Shown one piece after another: positions 8,603-16,952 of a stretch of 64,000 bases of DNA. Below the pieces are notes generated by a model. It was not told where the DNA came from. It saw nothing but the letters and a program-made list of their open reading frames with translations, and ran no database searches. The stretch covers positions 2,283,960-2,347,959 of the forward strand of contig CAUJNA010001224.1 in the NCBI GenBank assembly GCA_963377175.1, written 5' to 3'. The translations under genes were made by a program, and so were the position numbers. How positions within the stretch are numbered: position 1 is the first letter of the stretch; each line of letters opens with the position of its first letter. The stretch comes from Effrenium voratum (Eukaryota > Sar > Dinophyceae > Suessiales > Symbiodiniaceae).

Positions 8603-9456
8603 ATGGAGAAAATCAAACAAAATATTTTGATATATCGAAGGATGATGAAATGGATGATTTAAGAGACGGTTCAATACAAACACTAAGTGCCACAATGGAT
8701 GATGCAGAGGAACAACACGAACGACAAATCAGTCAAATTTCAAAAAGACTTAGTAGTGAACAAATAGCAGACCTACACCAACGAGCACAACGAGCAAAAC
8801 AATTAGATGAAGATGACTGGCAGTCAGTAGCAACCGCAAAGTCAAGCAACTATGATGATTTACCGCCATTGGAAGATTTACAACCAAAAAGAGTTTCAAA
8901 TTTACAAAAAGCAAGAGCAAGATTGCAATTGAAACGATTTATTGATGAAGATAAAGACAGTCCTGAACCAAAAAGAGTTTCAAATTTACAAATAGCAAGA
9001 GCAAGATTGAAATTGAAACGATTAGATGACGAAGATAAAAACAGTCCTGAACTAATAGAAATAAAAGAAGCAGAAAAAAGAATAGAGCAAAAAATGGAAA
9101 CCGCTGGCAGTTCATCCACATTACCAGCAAGACAAACAAGAACACATAAGGAAACCATTGACTACTCAACTGATATAAACCATTGGAAGGGAAGCACAGT
9201 AAAAGAAGAAGACATATTATTTCAATTATATTTAAGAGGAGCAGGACTTACTGAAGAACAGGAACAACAATATTCAAACACAAAGAAAAAGGGGAAAGGA
9301 AAAAAGGAAACAGGTAGAACTTATTTAGTTGGACTGGTGGATAAACTTATAAACAGCGGAAAATGGACAACAGAAGTAAATGATGAATTGTTAAGAAAAA
9401 GAATGAATGATTGGAAAGATATGAAAGGAAAAGGCAAGGCAACAAAGGAAAAATAG
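8596..9456 (+). CDS. Hypothetical acidic/basic protein with tandem 28-residue duplication
   Basis: 286 codons. It is acidic and Gln-rich at the N-terminus. Residues about 97-152 contain two copies of a 28-residue unit (PKRVSNLQKARARLQLKRF and PKRVSNLQIARARLKLKRL). The C-terminal domain is more ordered (EEDILFQLYLRGAGLTEEQE, later RTYLVGLVDKLINSGKWT) and ends in a Lys-rich tail. The basic repeats could bind nucleic acid. It overlaps the upstream ORF by 7 bp. No family recognised. Confidence 0.6.
   Translation: MVDGENQTKYFDISKDDEMDDLRDGSIQTLSATMDDAEEQHERQISQISKRLSSEQIADLHQRAQRAKQLDEDDWQSVATAKSSNYDDLPPLEDLQPKRVSNLQKARARLQLKRFIDEDKDSPEPKRVSNLQIARARLKLKRLDDEDKNSPELIEIKEAEKRIEQKMETAGSSSTLPARQTRTHKETIDYSTDINHWKGSTVKEEDILFQLYLRGAGLTEEQEQQYSNTKKKGKGKKETGRTYLVGLVDKLINSGKWTTEVNDELLRKRMNDWKDMKGKGKATKEK
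8884..9051 (+). repeat. 84-bp direct tandem duplication inside a viral ORF
   Basis: Copies at 8884-8967 and 8968-9051 are adjacent, of equal length and in frame, with only a few substitutions. They encode the duplicated 28-residue unit. Confidence 0.85.
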
Positions 9457-9490
9457 ATAATTTTACATAATTTATCAATAATTATATAAA

Positions 9491-10486
9491 ATGATTAACA
9501 ACCACAAGCAAGAGTTAAGGAAACGCCCTACATATGATGAAATGCTTAAACAAGCAATCACAAGCAAAATGAAAACAACAGTTATATTGAAGAAATACAA
9601 AAAATATATGTTATTGAATAATTTTGATTTTGATAAAATGGATTTAATGAATTATAAAAATAAAGAAAGATATATGAACGCTCAAGTTATGATGGCAGAC
9701 GCCTCGTCAGAGGCTCGCGAGCTTCGCGACAAGGCAACACAAACGCTTAACAAAGAAAACAAGGCAACACAAACAGACCTACCAAATGATAAAGCGACAC
9801 AAACTTATAATTTTGATGATGAGACAAAAATATTAGGCGGTTCTTCAAAGAGTTTCAAAAGCAAACTGATAACCAAGGCTGAAGCAGAAGCAATAGCATT
9901 TACATATGACCCTGATTTATATGATGACGACGATGATGATGGTGACGGGGTTGATAAATCAACCCCCTCAGGGCGAAGCCGTGACAAAAAGGATGATGAT
10001 ATTGATAAATATAGAAAGAAATTATTTATTTTGATGAGGATTATAGAATTTATGTTGAGGACGGGTTTTAGTGTAGGACAAATAGTAGCACATTTAACAT
10101 ATCACACTACATTAACTACAATTCAAGGTTCAGAGTTATTAGTTAATCTGACAATGAATTCATTAGTAACATCATACGATATAGCAACTGCTATAAAGAA
10201 TTGGTTGAATACAAATGTTAGTGAGGAAGTTGAGTTAAACACTTCCCCGCCTGTTAGCGTTAATAGTTCTCCGCCTGTTGAGCTGAGCTCAATAGCTGAT
10301 GATGAACAAAGTTCATCATTACCTATCACTGTTAATAGTTCTTCAACGCATACTGTTAATTCATCATCATCATCAGAAGAAAATGCTAATTATGAAATAG
10401 CACCACCAACAGAAATACCTATTCCTACAGATGCTGAAAGTGAAAATGAAGATAAGGATAAAGATAAGAATAAAGAAAAACAATAA
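9491..10486 (+). CDS. Hypothetical protein with RPTYDE module, KATQT repeats and Ser/Pro-rich tail
   Basis: 331 codons. It starts with KQELRKRPTYDEMLKQAI, the same N-terminal module as the ORFs at 8381 and 7859. Around residues 82-100 KATQT occurs three times. An Asp-rich stretch (YDDDDDDGDGVD) follows. Residues about 175-240 are the most hydrophobic part (KLFILMRIIEFMLR, then TIQGSELLVNLTMNSLVTSY) and may form a helical or membrane-associated domain. The tail repeats VNSSPPVEL-like and NSSS segments and ends acidic/basic. Two GC-rich hairpins interrupt the coding sequence. Possibly a structural protein; unproven. Confidence 0.6.
   Translation: MINNHKQELRKRPTYDEMLKQAITSKMKTTVILKKYKKYMLLNNFDFDKMDLMNYKNKERYMNAQVMMADASSEARELRDKATQTLNKENKATQTDLPNDKATQTYNFDDETKILGGSSKSFKSKLITKAEAEAIAFTYDPDLYDDDDDDGDGVDKSTPSGRSRDKKDDDIDKYRKKLFILMRIIEFMLRTGFSVGQIVAHLTYHTTLTTIQGSELLVNLTMNSLVTSYDIATAIKNWLNTNVSEEVELNTSPPVSVNSSPPVELSSIADDEQSSSLPITVNSSSTHTVNSSSSSEENANYEIAPPTEIPIPTDAESENEDKDKDKNKEKQ
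9701..9730. repeat. GC-rich double hairpin inside the 331-codon ORF
   Basis: GCCTCGTCAGAGGC forms a 5-bp stem with a 4-base loop. It is followed directly by TCGCGAGCTTCGCGA, a 6-bp stem with a 3-base loop. It sits in AT-rich coding sequence and keeps the frame open (ASSEARELRD). The layout is the same as the elements at 5441 and 7405, but the sequence differs. Confidence 0.7.
9947..9966. repeat. Perfect 8-bp hairpin inside the 331-codon ORF
   Basis: GGGGTTGATAAATCAACCCC is a perfect palindrome with a 4-base loop in AT-rich sequence, in frame after the Asp-rich stretch. It is followed by GC-rich CTCAGGGCGAAGCCGTGAC, which may be a second, weaker hairpin. Confidence 0.6.
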
Positions 10487-10535
10487 AATAATAATAATAA
10501 AATATAAAAATTAAAATACCAGAATTTGTAAAAAT

Positions 10536-10559
10536 GCCTTAAAGAAATAGCGACTTTAT
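10536..10559 (+). promoter_or_regulatory. Shared upstream motif CTTAAAGAAATA...GACTT (integrase)
   Basis: GCCTTAAAGAAATAGCGACTTT lies 13 bp before the integrase ATG. Nearly the same sequence precedes the last ORF (15791-15813) and a shortened form precedes the polymerase. It is absent before the capsid and fibre genes. Candidate early-class promoter. Confidence 0.5.
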
Positions 10560-10571
10560 TCTATAAGATAA

Positions 10572-11897
10572 ATGCCATTCTATAGCAGACACTCAGATGA
10601 TGGAAGCGATAGATTGTTAGGAGGAATACATGATGAAGATGATTATAATGACTTTATGAATATGTTATTTATGAATAGTAGTTTTGTTGATGACATTGAA
10701 AGACATTATAAAAGTTCAGATGCTGATGTGTTGCCAAGTCATACTGATAGCGAAGAAACAAAAGAAAATAAAGAGAAACAATATCAAAAGGATTATCATA
10801 AAAAATACTTTCAAGAAAAACTTAATAAACCTTATACATGTAATATTTGTGGAAAATCAATGGCCAACAGTTCTAACAAATCAAGACATGAAAAAAGTAG
10901 AAAGTGCCAGAGTATTAAAAGTAAAGTCTTATTGGATAATATTAATTTAATTTTAATTAATATAATCCAATTTCAATATATGAGTAAACTAAGTAATGAG
11001 GAGATAATGAGCAATATCTACTATGATTTAGAAACAGGTTATGGTTCTAAACAAAGCTTATACAATCAAGCAAAAGAGAAAGGAGCAAGTGTAACATTAG
11101 AAGAAGTGGCAAAGTGGTTGAAGAAGCAACCTAACAAGCAACTAAAGCCGTATCAGAATTATAACAGTTTCTTAGTGCCATATGCCAGAGCAGAATTTCA
11201 AATAGATATTATGGATATGAAAATATTTAAGAAAGAAGATGAAGAACGCTATGCATTGATTGTAATAGATGCTTTCAGTAAATTAGGTTTTGTGCATCCA
11301 ATGTTTCAAAGAGACAGTCCAAATGTTTTGAAAGGTTTGAAAGAAGCATTTAAAGTTTTGGGTGAGCCTGTGGAAATCTTTTCTGATGATGATGGAGCAT
11401 TTAAAGCAGAAGTAAAGAAATATTTAGATGATTTAGGTATAATACATAAAACAACACTAACACATGCCAATATTGTTGAACGCTTTATCAGAACCATGAA
11501 AAAAGGAATAGGAGACAGAATAAATTTTACTAAAGGTAGATGGACTGATATGTTGAAACCTACATTAAAGAAATATAATAGCGCTATTCACTCATCAACC
11601 GGAATGAAACCAAATGAAGCGCATGATGATGACAACAGAGCAAATGTAAAAGCAAACCTTACACTGAAGCAAAAGCATATGAGAAAATACCCTAAATTAT
11701 CAGTTTCAGACACAGTGAAAATATACCAAAAAGGAAAAGGTAATTATACATCGAGGAAAGAAACCAACTCAAAGTGGACAGAAAGGAAATACAAAATAGA
11801 AAAGATAGAAAAAGATATAACATTACAAACATACTATGTCTTTGAAGGATTGAAAAAGCATTATTTGCGCCATGAATTATTACTAATTGAAAATTGA
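10572..11897 (+). CDS. INT: Zinc-finger retroviral-type (rve) integrase
   Basis: 441 codons. Residues about 89-115 form a zinc finger (YTCNICGKSM, then RHEKSRKC). The rve core starts near residue 205: EFQIDIMDMK supplies the first Asp, IFSDDDGAF the second, and NIVERFIRTMKK the Glu, about 30 residues after the second Asp. The C-terminal part (LSVSDTVKIY, KWTERKYKIEKI, HYLRHELLLIE) matches the SH3-like tail of Polinton integrases. It should insert the viral genome into host DNA. The frame and catalytic triad are intact. It is preceded by the CTTAAAGAAATA motif and followed by the polymerase, a common pairing in Polintons. Confidence 0.9.
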   Translation: MPFYSRHSDDGSDRLLGGIHDEDDYNDFMNMLFMNSSFVDDIERHYKSSDADVLPSHTDSEETKENKEKQYQKDYHKKYFQEKLNKPYTCNICGKSMANSSNKSRHEKSRKCQSIKSKVLLDNINLILINIIQFQYMSKLSNEEIMSNIYYDLETGYGSKQSLYNQAKEKGASVTLEEVAKWLKKQPNKQLKPYQNYNSFLVPYARAEFQIDIMDMKIFKKEDEERYALIVIDAFSKLGFVHPMFQRDSPNVLKGLKEAFKVLGEPVEIFSDDDGAFKAEVKKYLDDLGIIHKTTLTHANIVERFIRTMKKGIGDRINFTKGRWTDMLKPTLKKYNSAIHSSTGMKPNEAHDDDNRANVKANLTLKQKHMRKYPKLSVSDTVKIYQKGKGNYTSRKETNSKWTERKYKIEKIEKDITLQTYYVFEGLKKHYLRHELLLIEN

Positions 11898-11953
11898 AAA
11901 TTAAAAATAATAATTTAGACTGATAATTAGTTATTTAGTTCTTAGAATTTTTG

Positions 11954-11985
11954 ACTTTAAAAAGACTTAAAGAGAAAAAACCTAA
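11954..11985 (+). promoter_or_regulatory. Shared upstream motif, DNA polymerase
   Basis: GACTTTAAAAAGACTTAAAG precedes AGAAAAAACC and the ATG at 12007. It shares ACTTAAAGA with the motifs before the integrase and the last ORF, but the downstream half is less conserved. Confidence 0.35.
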
Positions 11986-12006
11986 TTAAATTATATAGAT
12001 AATAAT

Positions 12007-15000
12007 ATGAATAGAGATTTACCGCCAGATGAAAACACTAAAATAGTTAAGTATCTTCTTAAAGAATATTTAGGAGAATACAAATTAAATAATAAAGGTA
12101 AAAAACTTAAAACCATAATTATAGGAAACAACCAGTATAGATATAATCCAGAAAAACCAATAAGCAATAGATTGAGTAAGAGACTTGAAGCAGTAAAGAA
12201 AACTAATGACTACAAAGCAAATCAAATCAGAGAAAGAGTAGGAGCAAGAACGGTTTTAAAACATGCTATTAAGAAAAAGCAGTAATAACAGAAGAAAGAA
12301 GCGCCTTTAGAGCATATGCTAACGCCTACACAATTTCAAACATTCATTTAAAAGAGTTGAACGGATTGACTTATTTTAATTATCAATTTGACAAACTTAA
12401 TGAATACTTGAAAGAGAATAGTGGAATGAAACTTAATGCTACAATAAATATGAAAGTTATGAACTTATTTGATGAGGAGAGAAACGTAACAGTTAGGACA
12501 AGGTCGTACACTATTGTAAATGAAGAGGATTTAAGGAATGCTTTGAAAAGAATGAGGCCTGATGTTGAAACAAGAATTTTAGATATGGCTGTGTATCAGT
12601 CAGGATTAATAATTAGCAATATCAATAATATTCATATCATGTATAATAAATATAATCCGACTAGAGCTGGCAAATATATTGAACTTCCAGAATGGATTAA
12701 AAAGAAAAAGGCATGTATCAATATTAAAAATCAAGATGACAAGTGTTTTAAATATTCTATTGAGTGTGGATATTGTAAAATTTGTGATAAAGCACACCCT
12801 GAAAAGATGTTTCATTACAAGAAGATAGCAAGTGATTTATTTTTTGATGGTGTGAGTTTTCCTGCTAATAATAATGATATAGATATATTTGAAGAAAATA
12901 ATAAATCAATATCCATTAATGTTTATGAAATTGATGATAATGAACAAATTGTTATTAGTAGAAAATTGAAAAATAAAGATGCTTCTTGTCATCTTGATTT
13001 GTTGAGAGTTGATGAGGAGGATTGCAGTCATTATGTGTATATAAGAAGTTTGAGCAGACTTATTAATAATCAAAAAAGTAATCATAATGGTAAGTCCTAT
13101 TTTTGTAAATATTGTAATCATGGATTTAGAAATGAAGAATTATTAAATAAACATTATGATAGCGGATGTATGGAAGTTGATGGTCAACAAATAGTAATGC
13201 CTAAGCCTTATGAGAAAGTTAGTTTTAAGCATCACTTCAAAAAGTTAAGATGTCCTTTTGTTGTATATGCTGATTTTGAATGTTTGACAGAGGAACTGAA
13301 AAAGCCTGATGAAGATGAAGATAAAAACACTTTTTCTTATCAAGAGCATAAACCATGGGGTTTTATGCTTAATATGGTTAATGCTGTTGATAATACAAAT
13401 TATGAATTTATGTATCGTGGTAAAGATGCTGTTGATGTGTTTTGTCAAAAACTTAATGAGATTAGGGCAGAAGTAATGGAGAAGATGGGAGAAAACGAAA
13501 AAATAGACATGACTGATGAAGACAAAGAAGATTTTAAACATGCTAAAAACTGCTTTATTTGTGGGGATAAGTTTAGAATGAACTATAAGAATGCCAAGGA
13601 AGCAGAGAAATATAGAAAAGTTAGAGACCATTGTCATTTTACAGGTAAGTATAGAGGTTGTGCTCATAATGTTTGCAATCTTAATTTTTGTAATAGATAT
13701 TTTAAAATTCCTGTATTCTTCCATAACATGAAAAATTATGATGGCCATTTAATTATTCAAAATGCGGATAAATTAAGTAACAACAATAAAATAGGTGTCA
13801 TCGCTCAGAACAGTGAAAAATTTAATAATATCAGTTTTGAAAGTTTGAGTGTTAAAGACACTTTTGGGTTTTTAACTGCTTCATTAGATAAGTTAGTTTC
13901 AATGAGTAAGTATGATAATACAGATGAAGAAGATAAAAGTAAATGGTTATTGCGTGAAGACTGGAAAGATAATTTTAGGTTTAGTAGTAAAAATGATTTG
14001 ATTAAGAGTGAGAAATGTCTAGTTTTATTAACTGATAAAGGCGTTTATCCTTATGACTACATGAATTCATTTGATAAATTTGATGATGAGCAATTACCGA
14101 GTAAGGATGATTTTTATAGTCAGTTGAGTGAAGAAGGTATAAGTGTTAACGACTATGAAAGGGCAAAAATTATATGGAAGCATTTTGACATTAAGAATAT
14201 GGGTGAACACCATGATTTATATTTGAAAACTGATGTATTATTATTGACTGACATTTTCGAAAATTTTAGAGATGTATGTATGAAATATTATGGATTGGAC
14301 CCTGCTTATTACTATACATTGCCTAACTTTGCTTTTGATGCTATGCTAAAAATGACTGGTGTAGAGATTGATTTAATATATGACCAAGAAATGTATGAAA
14401 TGATAGAAGCGGGACTTAGAGGCGGGATGTGTATGGTTTCTACTAAAAAAGTTGAAGCAAATAATAAATACATGGGAGAAGAATATGATAAAAATAAAGA
14501 AAGTAGTTATATTAACTATTTTGATGCTAATAATTTGTATGGGTTAAGCATGATACAAAAACTGCCATATAAAAATCTAAAATGGGATGATACATTAAAA
14601 GAAGAAGACATTATTAATTATAAGAATAATAATATTGGATATATTCTAGAAGTGGATTTAGAATATCCTAAAGAATTACACGATTTACACAATGACTATC
14701 CAATGGCACCTGAGGTTATGAATGTTAAAGCCAACATGCTGTCAGATAAACAAATTGAAATTTATGAATTTTTAAATCATAAAAAACCTACGGATGAGAA
14801 AACAAATAAATTAGTATTGAATTTAAATGATAAAGAAAAATATGTAATCCATATAAGAACCTTACAATTTTATTTGAAGCAAGGGTTAAAACTTAAGAAA
14901 ATTCATAGAGCAATTAAATTTGAACAAAAAGAAGTTTTAAAACCTTACATTGAGTTTAACACTGAGAAACGAAAGAATGCTAGAAATGATTTTGAGAAAG

Positions 15001-15798
15001 ATGTTTACAAATTGATGAACAATGCCATATTTGGAAAAACAATGGAGGATAAAAGGAAACATTTAGATTTTGAAGTTGTGAGTGATGAAACTAGATATAT
15101 GAAGTGTGTAAGTAATCCTAACTTCAAACATAGTCATATCATTAATGAAAATTTGGTTGGAGTTGAAAAGCAAAAAACAAAGTTGAAACTAGACAAACCT
15201 ATATTTATTGGGATGCGTATTTTAGATTTGAGTAAGCAACACATGTATAAATTTTATTATGACGTTATGAAGCCTAAATATGGAGATAATATTAAAATGG
15301 TATATACTGATACTGATAGTTTTGTATTTCATACTAAAACCAATGACATTTATGAAGACCTGAATACAATTAAAAAAGAAATAGATTTTTCAGATTATCC
15401 TAAGGAACATAAATGTTATGATGAGAATAACAAGAAAGTATTAGGTAAATTTAAGGATGAATTAAAAAAGTAAAATAATAACAGGGTTTATAGCTCTTCG
15501 TCCTAAATGCTATGCTTACTCAGTTTATGGTGATGATAAAAAATATAAGAAATGTAAGGGCATAGCAAAAGGCACAGTAAGACGTCAAATGAAATATGAA
15601 GAGTTTGAGACGGTTTTAAAAACTAATGAGGTTATACATAAGTCATTTAATAGTATTAGAAGTAAAAACCACAGAATTTTTAGTATAACAACTAAAAAAA
15701 TTGCTCTTAGTAGTTATGAAAACAAAAAATATTGGATAGATAGTGTAAACTCACTTGCTTACGGCCATTATAAAATAAATTCTTTGAAAACGACTTAA
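12007..15798 (+). pseudogene. pPolB: Protein-primed family B DNA polymerase, broken by two one-base slips
   Basis: Three collinear open segments form one polymerase: 12007-12285, 12273-15473 and about 15466-15798. The first slip is at the A-run near 12274-12278 (one A missing), the second at the A-run 15464-15469 (one A extra). Seen in order: a zinc finger (FCKYCNHGF with KHYDSGC, about 13100), Exo I (VYADFECL, about 13260), an endonuclease VII-like zinc motif (NCFICGDKF and RDHCHFTGKYRG, about 13550-13670), Exo II (FFHNMKNYDGHLI, about 13717), palm motif A (YFDANNLYGLSM, about 14518), motif B (LMNNAIFGKTM, about 15012) and motif C (VYTDTDSFVF, about 15299). The last segment is the usual C-terminus (GFIALRPKCYAYSV). 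It replicates linear DNA from a terminal protein. All catalytic motifs lie within the longest segment. Confidence 0.85.
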
Positions 15799-15814
15799 AG
15801 AAATATTGACTTAA
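15790..15814 (+). promoter_or_regulatory. Shared upstream motif before the last viral ORF
   Basis: CGACTTAAAGAAATATTGAC then TTA overlaps the 3' end of the polymerase frame and lies about 17 bp before the ATG at 15831. It aligns with the integrase upstream motif over roughly 20 bases. Confidence 0.5.
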
Positions 15815-15830
15815 TATATTAAGAGGAAAA

Positions 15831-16493
15831 ATGACACTGTTTAATTATAGTAAGTGTGAATGTTGTAATAATAAAAAGAATGATATTAATTTTACATTGT
15901 ATAACTTATTACCTGCTAATCTGTGTAATAAAATAAGTGAATATGATGTATATTGTAATCAATGCTGTATAACAAGAGACCTTGAAAAGTTGTTTGTTGA
16001 AGAATATAAGGATAAGGGATATACAAAGTTTCAATTAAAATTGAAATTCTTTATGAAATATCACAAAAGATCTCCTGTATGTTTTTACAATAAAATTGAT
16101 AGAGAGTCATTTGAAAAAGAAATTGATGAGTTTTTTAATAATAAAGATTTGATTAAAAGGTTTGGAGGAGAACTAAGCATTAAACCGTATAAATCATTTG
16201 CTAAAGAATTTCGTGATTTGTTTGAAGAGATTGATTGGCATTCATTAAGCAAAGATAAAATAAACAAGGTCTTGAATGAATTTAGAATAACTAAATATCA
16301 TGTATGGTATTACTACAACACTAAATATAAAGTATGTCTATTGCTGTATTTATTCTTTTGGGAATATATTTATTCGATAATAGGAAAAGACAATATCAAA
16401 TATATAGACATTAATGATATTGATAAATATGTAGATTACATATTTGAAGACATATTGCCTGACTGTTATCTTAAATCCTTAATTCTTAATTGA
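15831..16493 (+). CDS. Hypothetical Cys-rich viral protein
   Basis: 220 codons. The first 50 residues contain CECCNNKK and later YCNQCC, paired cysteines that could bind zinc. The remainder is Lys/Tyr/Phe-rich with a mid-length aromatic helix (YKVCLLLYLFFWEYIYSII, about residues 165-185) that might be a buried helix or a membrane span. It is the last gene before the host junction and is preceded by the same motif as the integrase. Family not recognised. Confidence 0.6.
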   Translation: MTLFNYSKCECCNNKKNDINFTLYNLLPANLCNKISEYDVYCNQCCITRDLEKLFVEEYKDKGYTKFQLKLKFFMKYHKRSPVCFYNKIDRESFEKEIDEFFNNKDLIKRFGGELSIKPYKSFAKEFRDLFEEIDWHSLSKDKINKVLNEFRITKYHVWYYYNTKYKVCLLLYLFFWEYIYSIIGKDNIKYIDINDIDKYVDYIFEDILPDCYLKSLILN

Positions 16494-16952
16494 AATATAA
16501 TTATCACATGTGAAATATTATATGTTATAATTGTAATATATTTATCGTTTGTAAAGATTGAATTATTATAATTTGCTTATCTCTTTCAAAGTGCGTTGTT
16601 TAGACTTGGCATGCTTCTTCAATTTTTTCGTGCTTTGGCTGTTTGTTTTTGTTTTGTTTGATGCTCTTGTGATATTGTTTGTTGGTATGTTGCTTTGATT
16701 TTTGTTGATGTGTGTTTTTGAGTTTGGGTTCTTTGATGATTTAGAGTGTTGCTGTTTTGTTGGTATGCTTGTTTGAAATATTTAATGTTGCATGCTGTGA
16801 TTAAATATTTTTGTTGCTGGTTGTGATTATTTATTTTGTTTGCTTGTTGTTCTGGATTTTGTTTTCTGTTTGTTGTGTTGCTGTTGGAAAAAAATAGTAG
16901 AAAGAATAATTCTTTGAATTCTCCTTTTACTATTTTTGGGGGGGACCAGCCA
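16494..16952. other. Virus-host junction region, no gene
   Basis: AT-rich sequence continues to about 16570 and includes small palindromes (ATCACATGTGA). It then changes to T/G-rich sequence (TTTGTTTTTGTTTTGTTTG) up to about 16930, where G/C-rich coding sequence begins. The end of the viral element should lie here, but I could not fix it. No target-site duplication can be tested without the left end. Confidence 0.5.

Larger units (their letters stand above)
1..16590. mobile_element. Integrated Polinton-like virus (left end outside window)
   Basis: AT-rich, intron-free, densely coding block with double-jelly-roll capsid protein, penton-like protein, rve integrase and protein-primed DNA polymerase B, the gene set that defines Polintons and Polinton-like viruses. 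Packaging ATPase and maturation protease are not seen and could lie left of position 1. Leftward genes occupy about 0.4-6.3 kb and rightward genes 6.3-16.5 kb. The right boundary is approximate: AT-rich sequence fades after about 16.55 kb and GC-rich retroelement sequence starts at about 16.94 kb. Terminal inverted repeats could not be identified because only one end is present. Broken polymerase and penton frames suggest a decaying provirus or homopolymer errors in the assembly. Confidence 0.85.

Noticed and set aside
5441..9990. CRISPR-like array of repeated palindromes in the viral part
   Set aside because: The palindromes lie in separate genes at irregular distances and there are no spacers or cas genes.
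1..16590. Mitochondrial linear plasmid with protein-primed polymerase
   Set aside because: Such plasmids lack capsid, penton and rve integrase genes, all present here.
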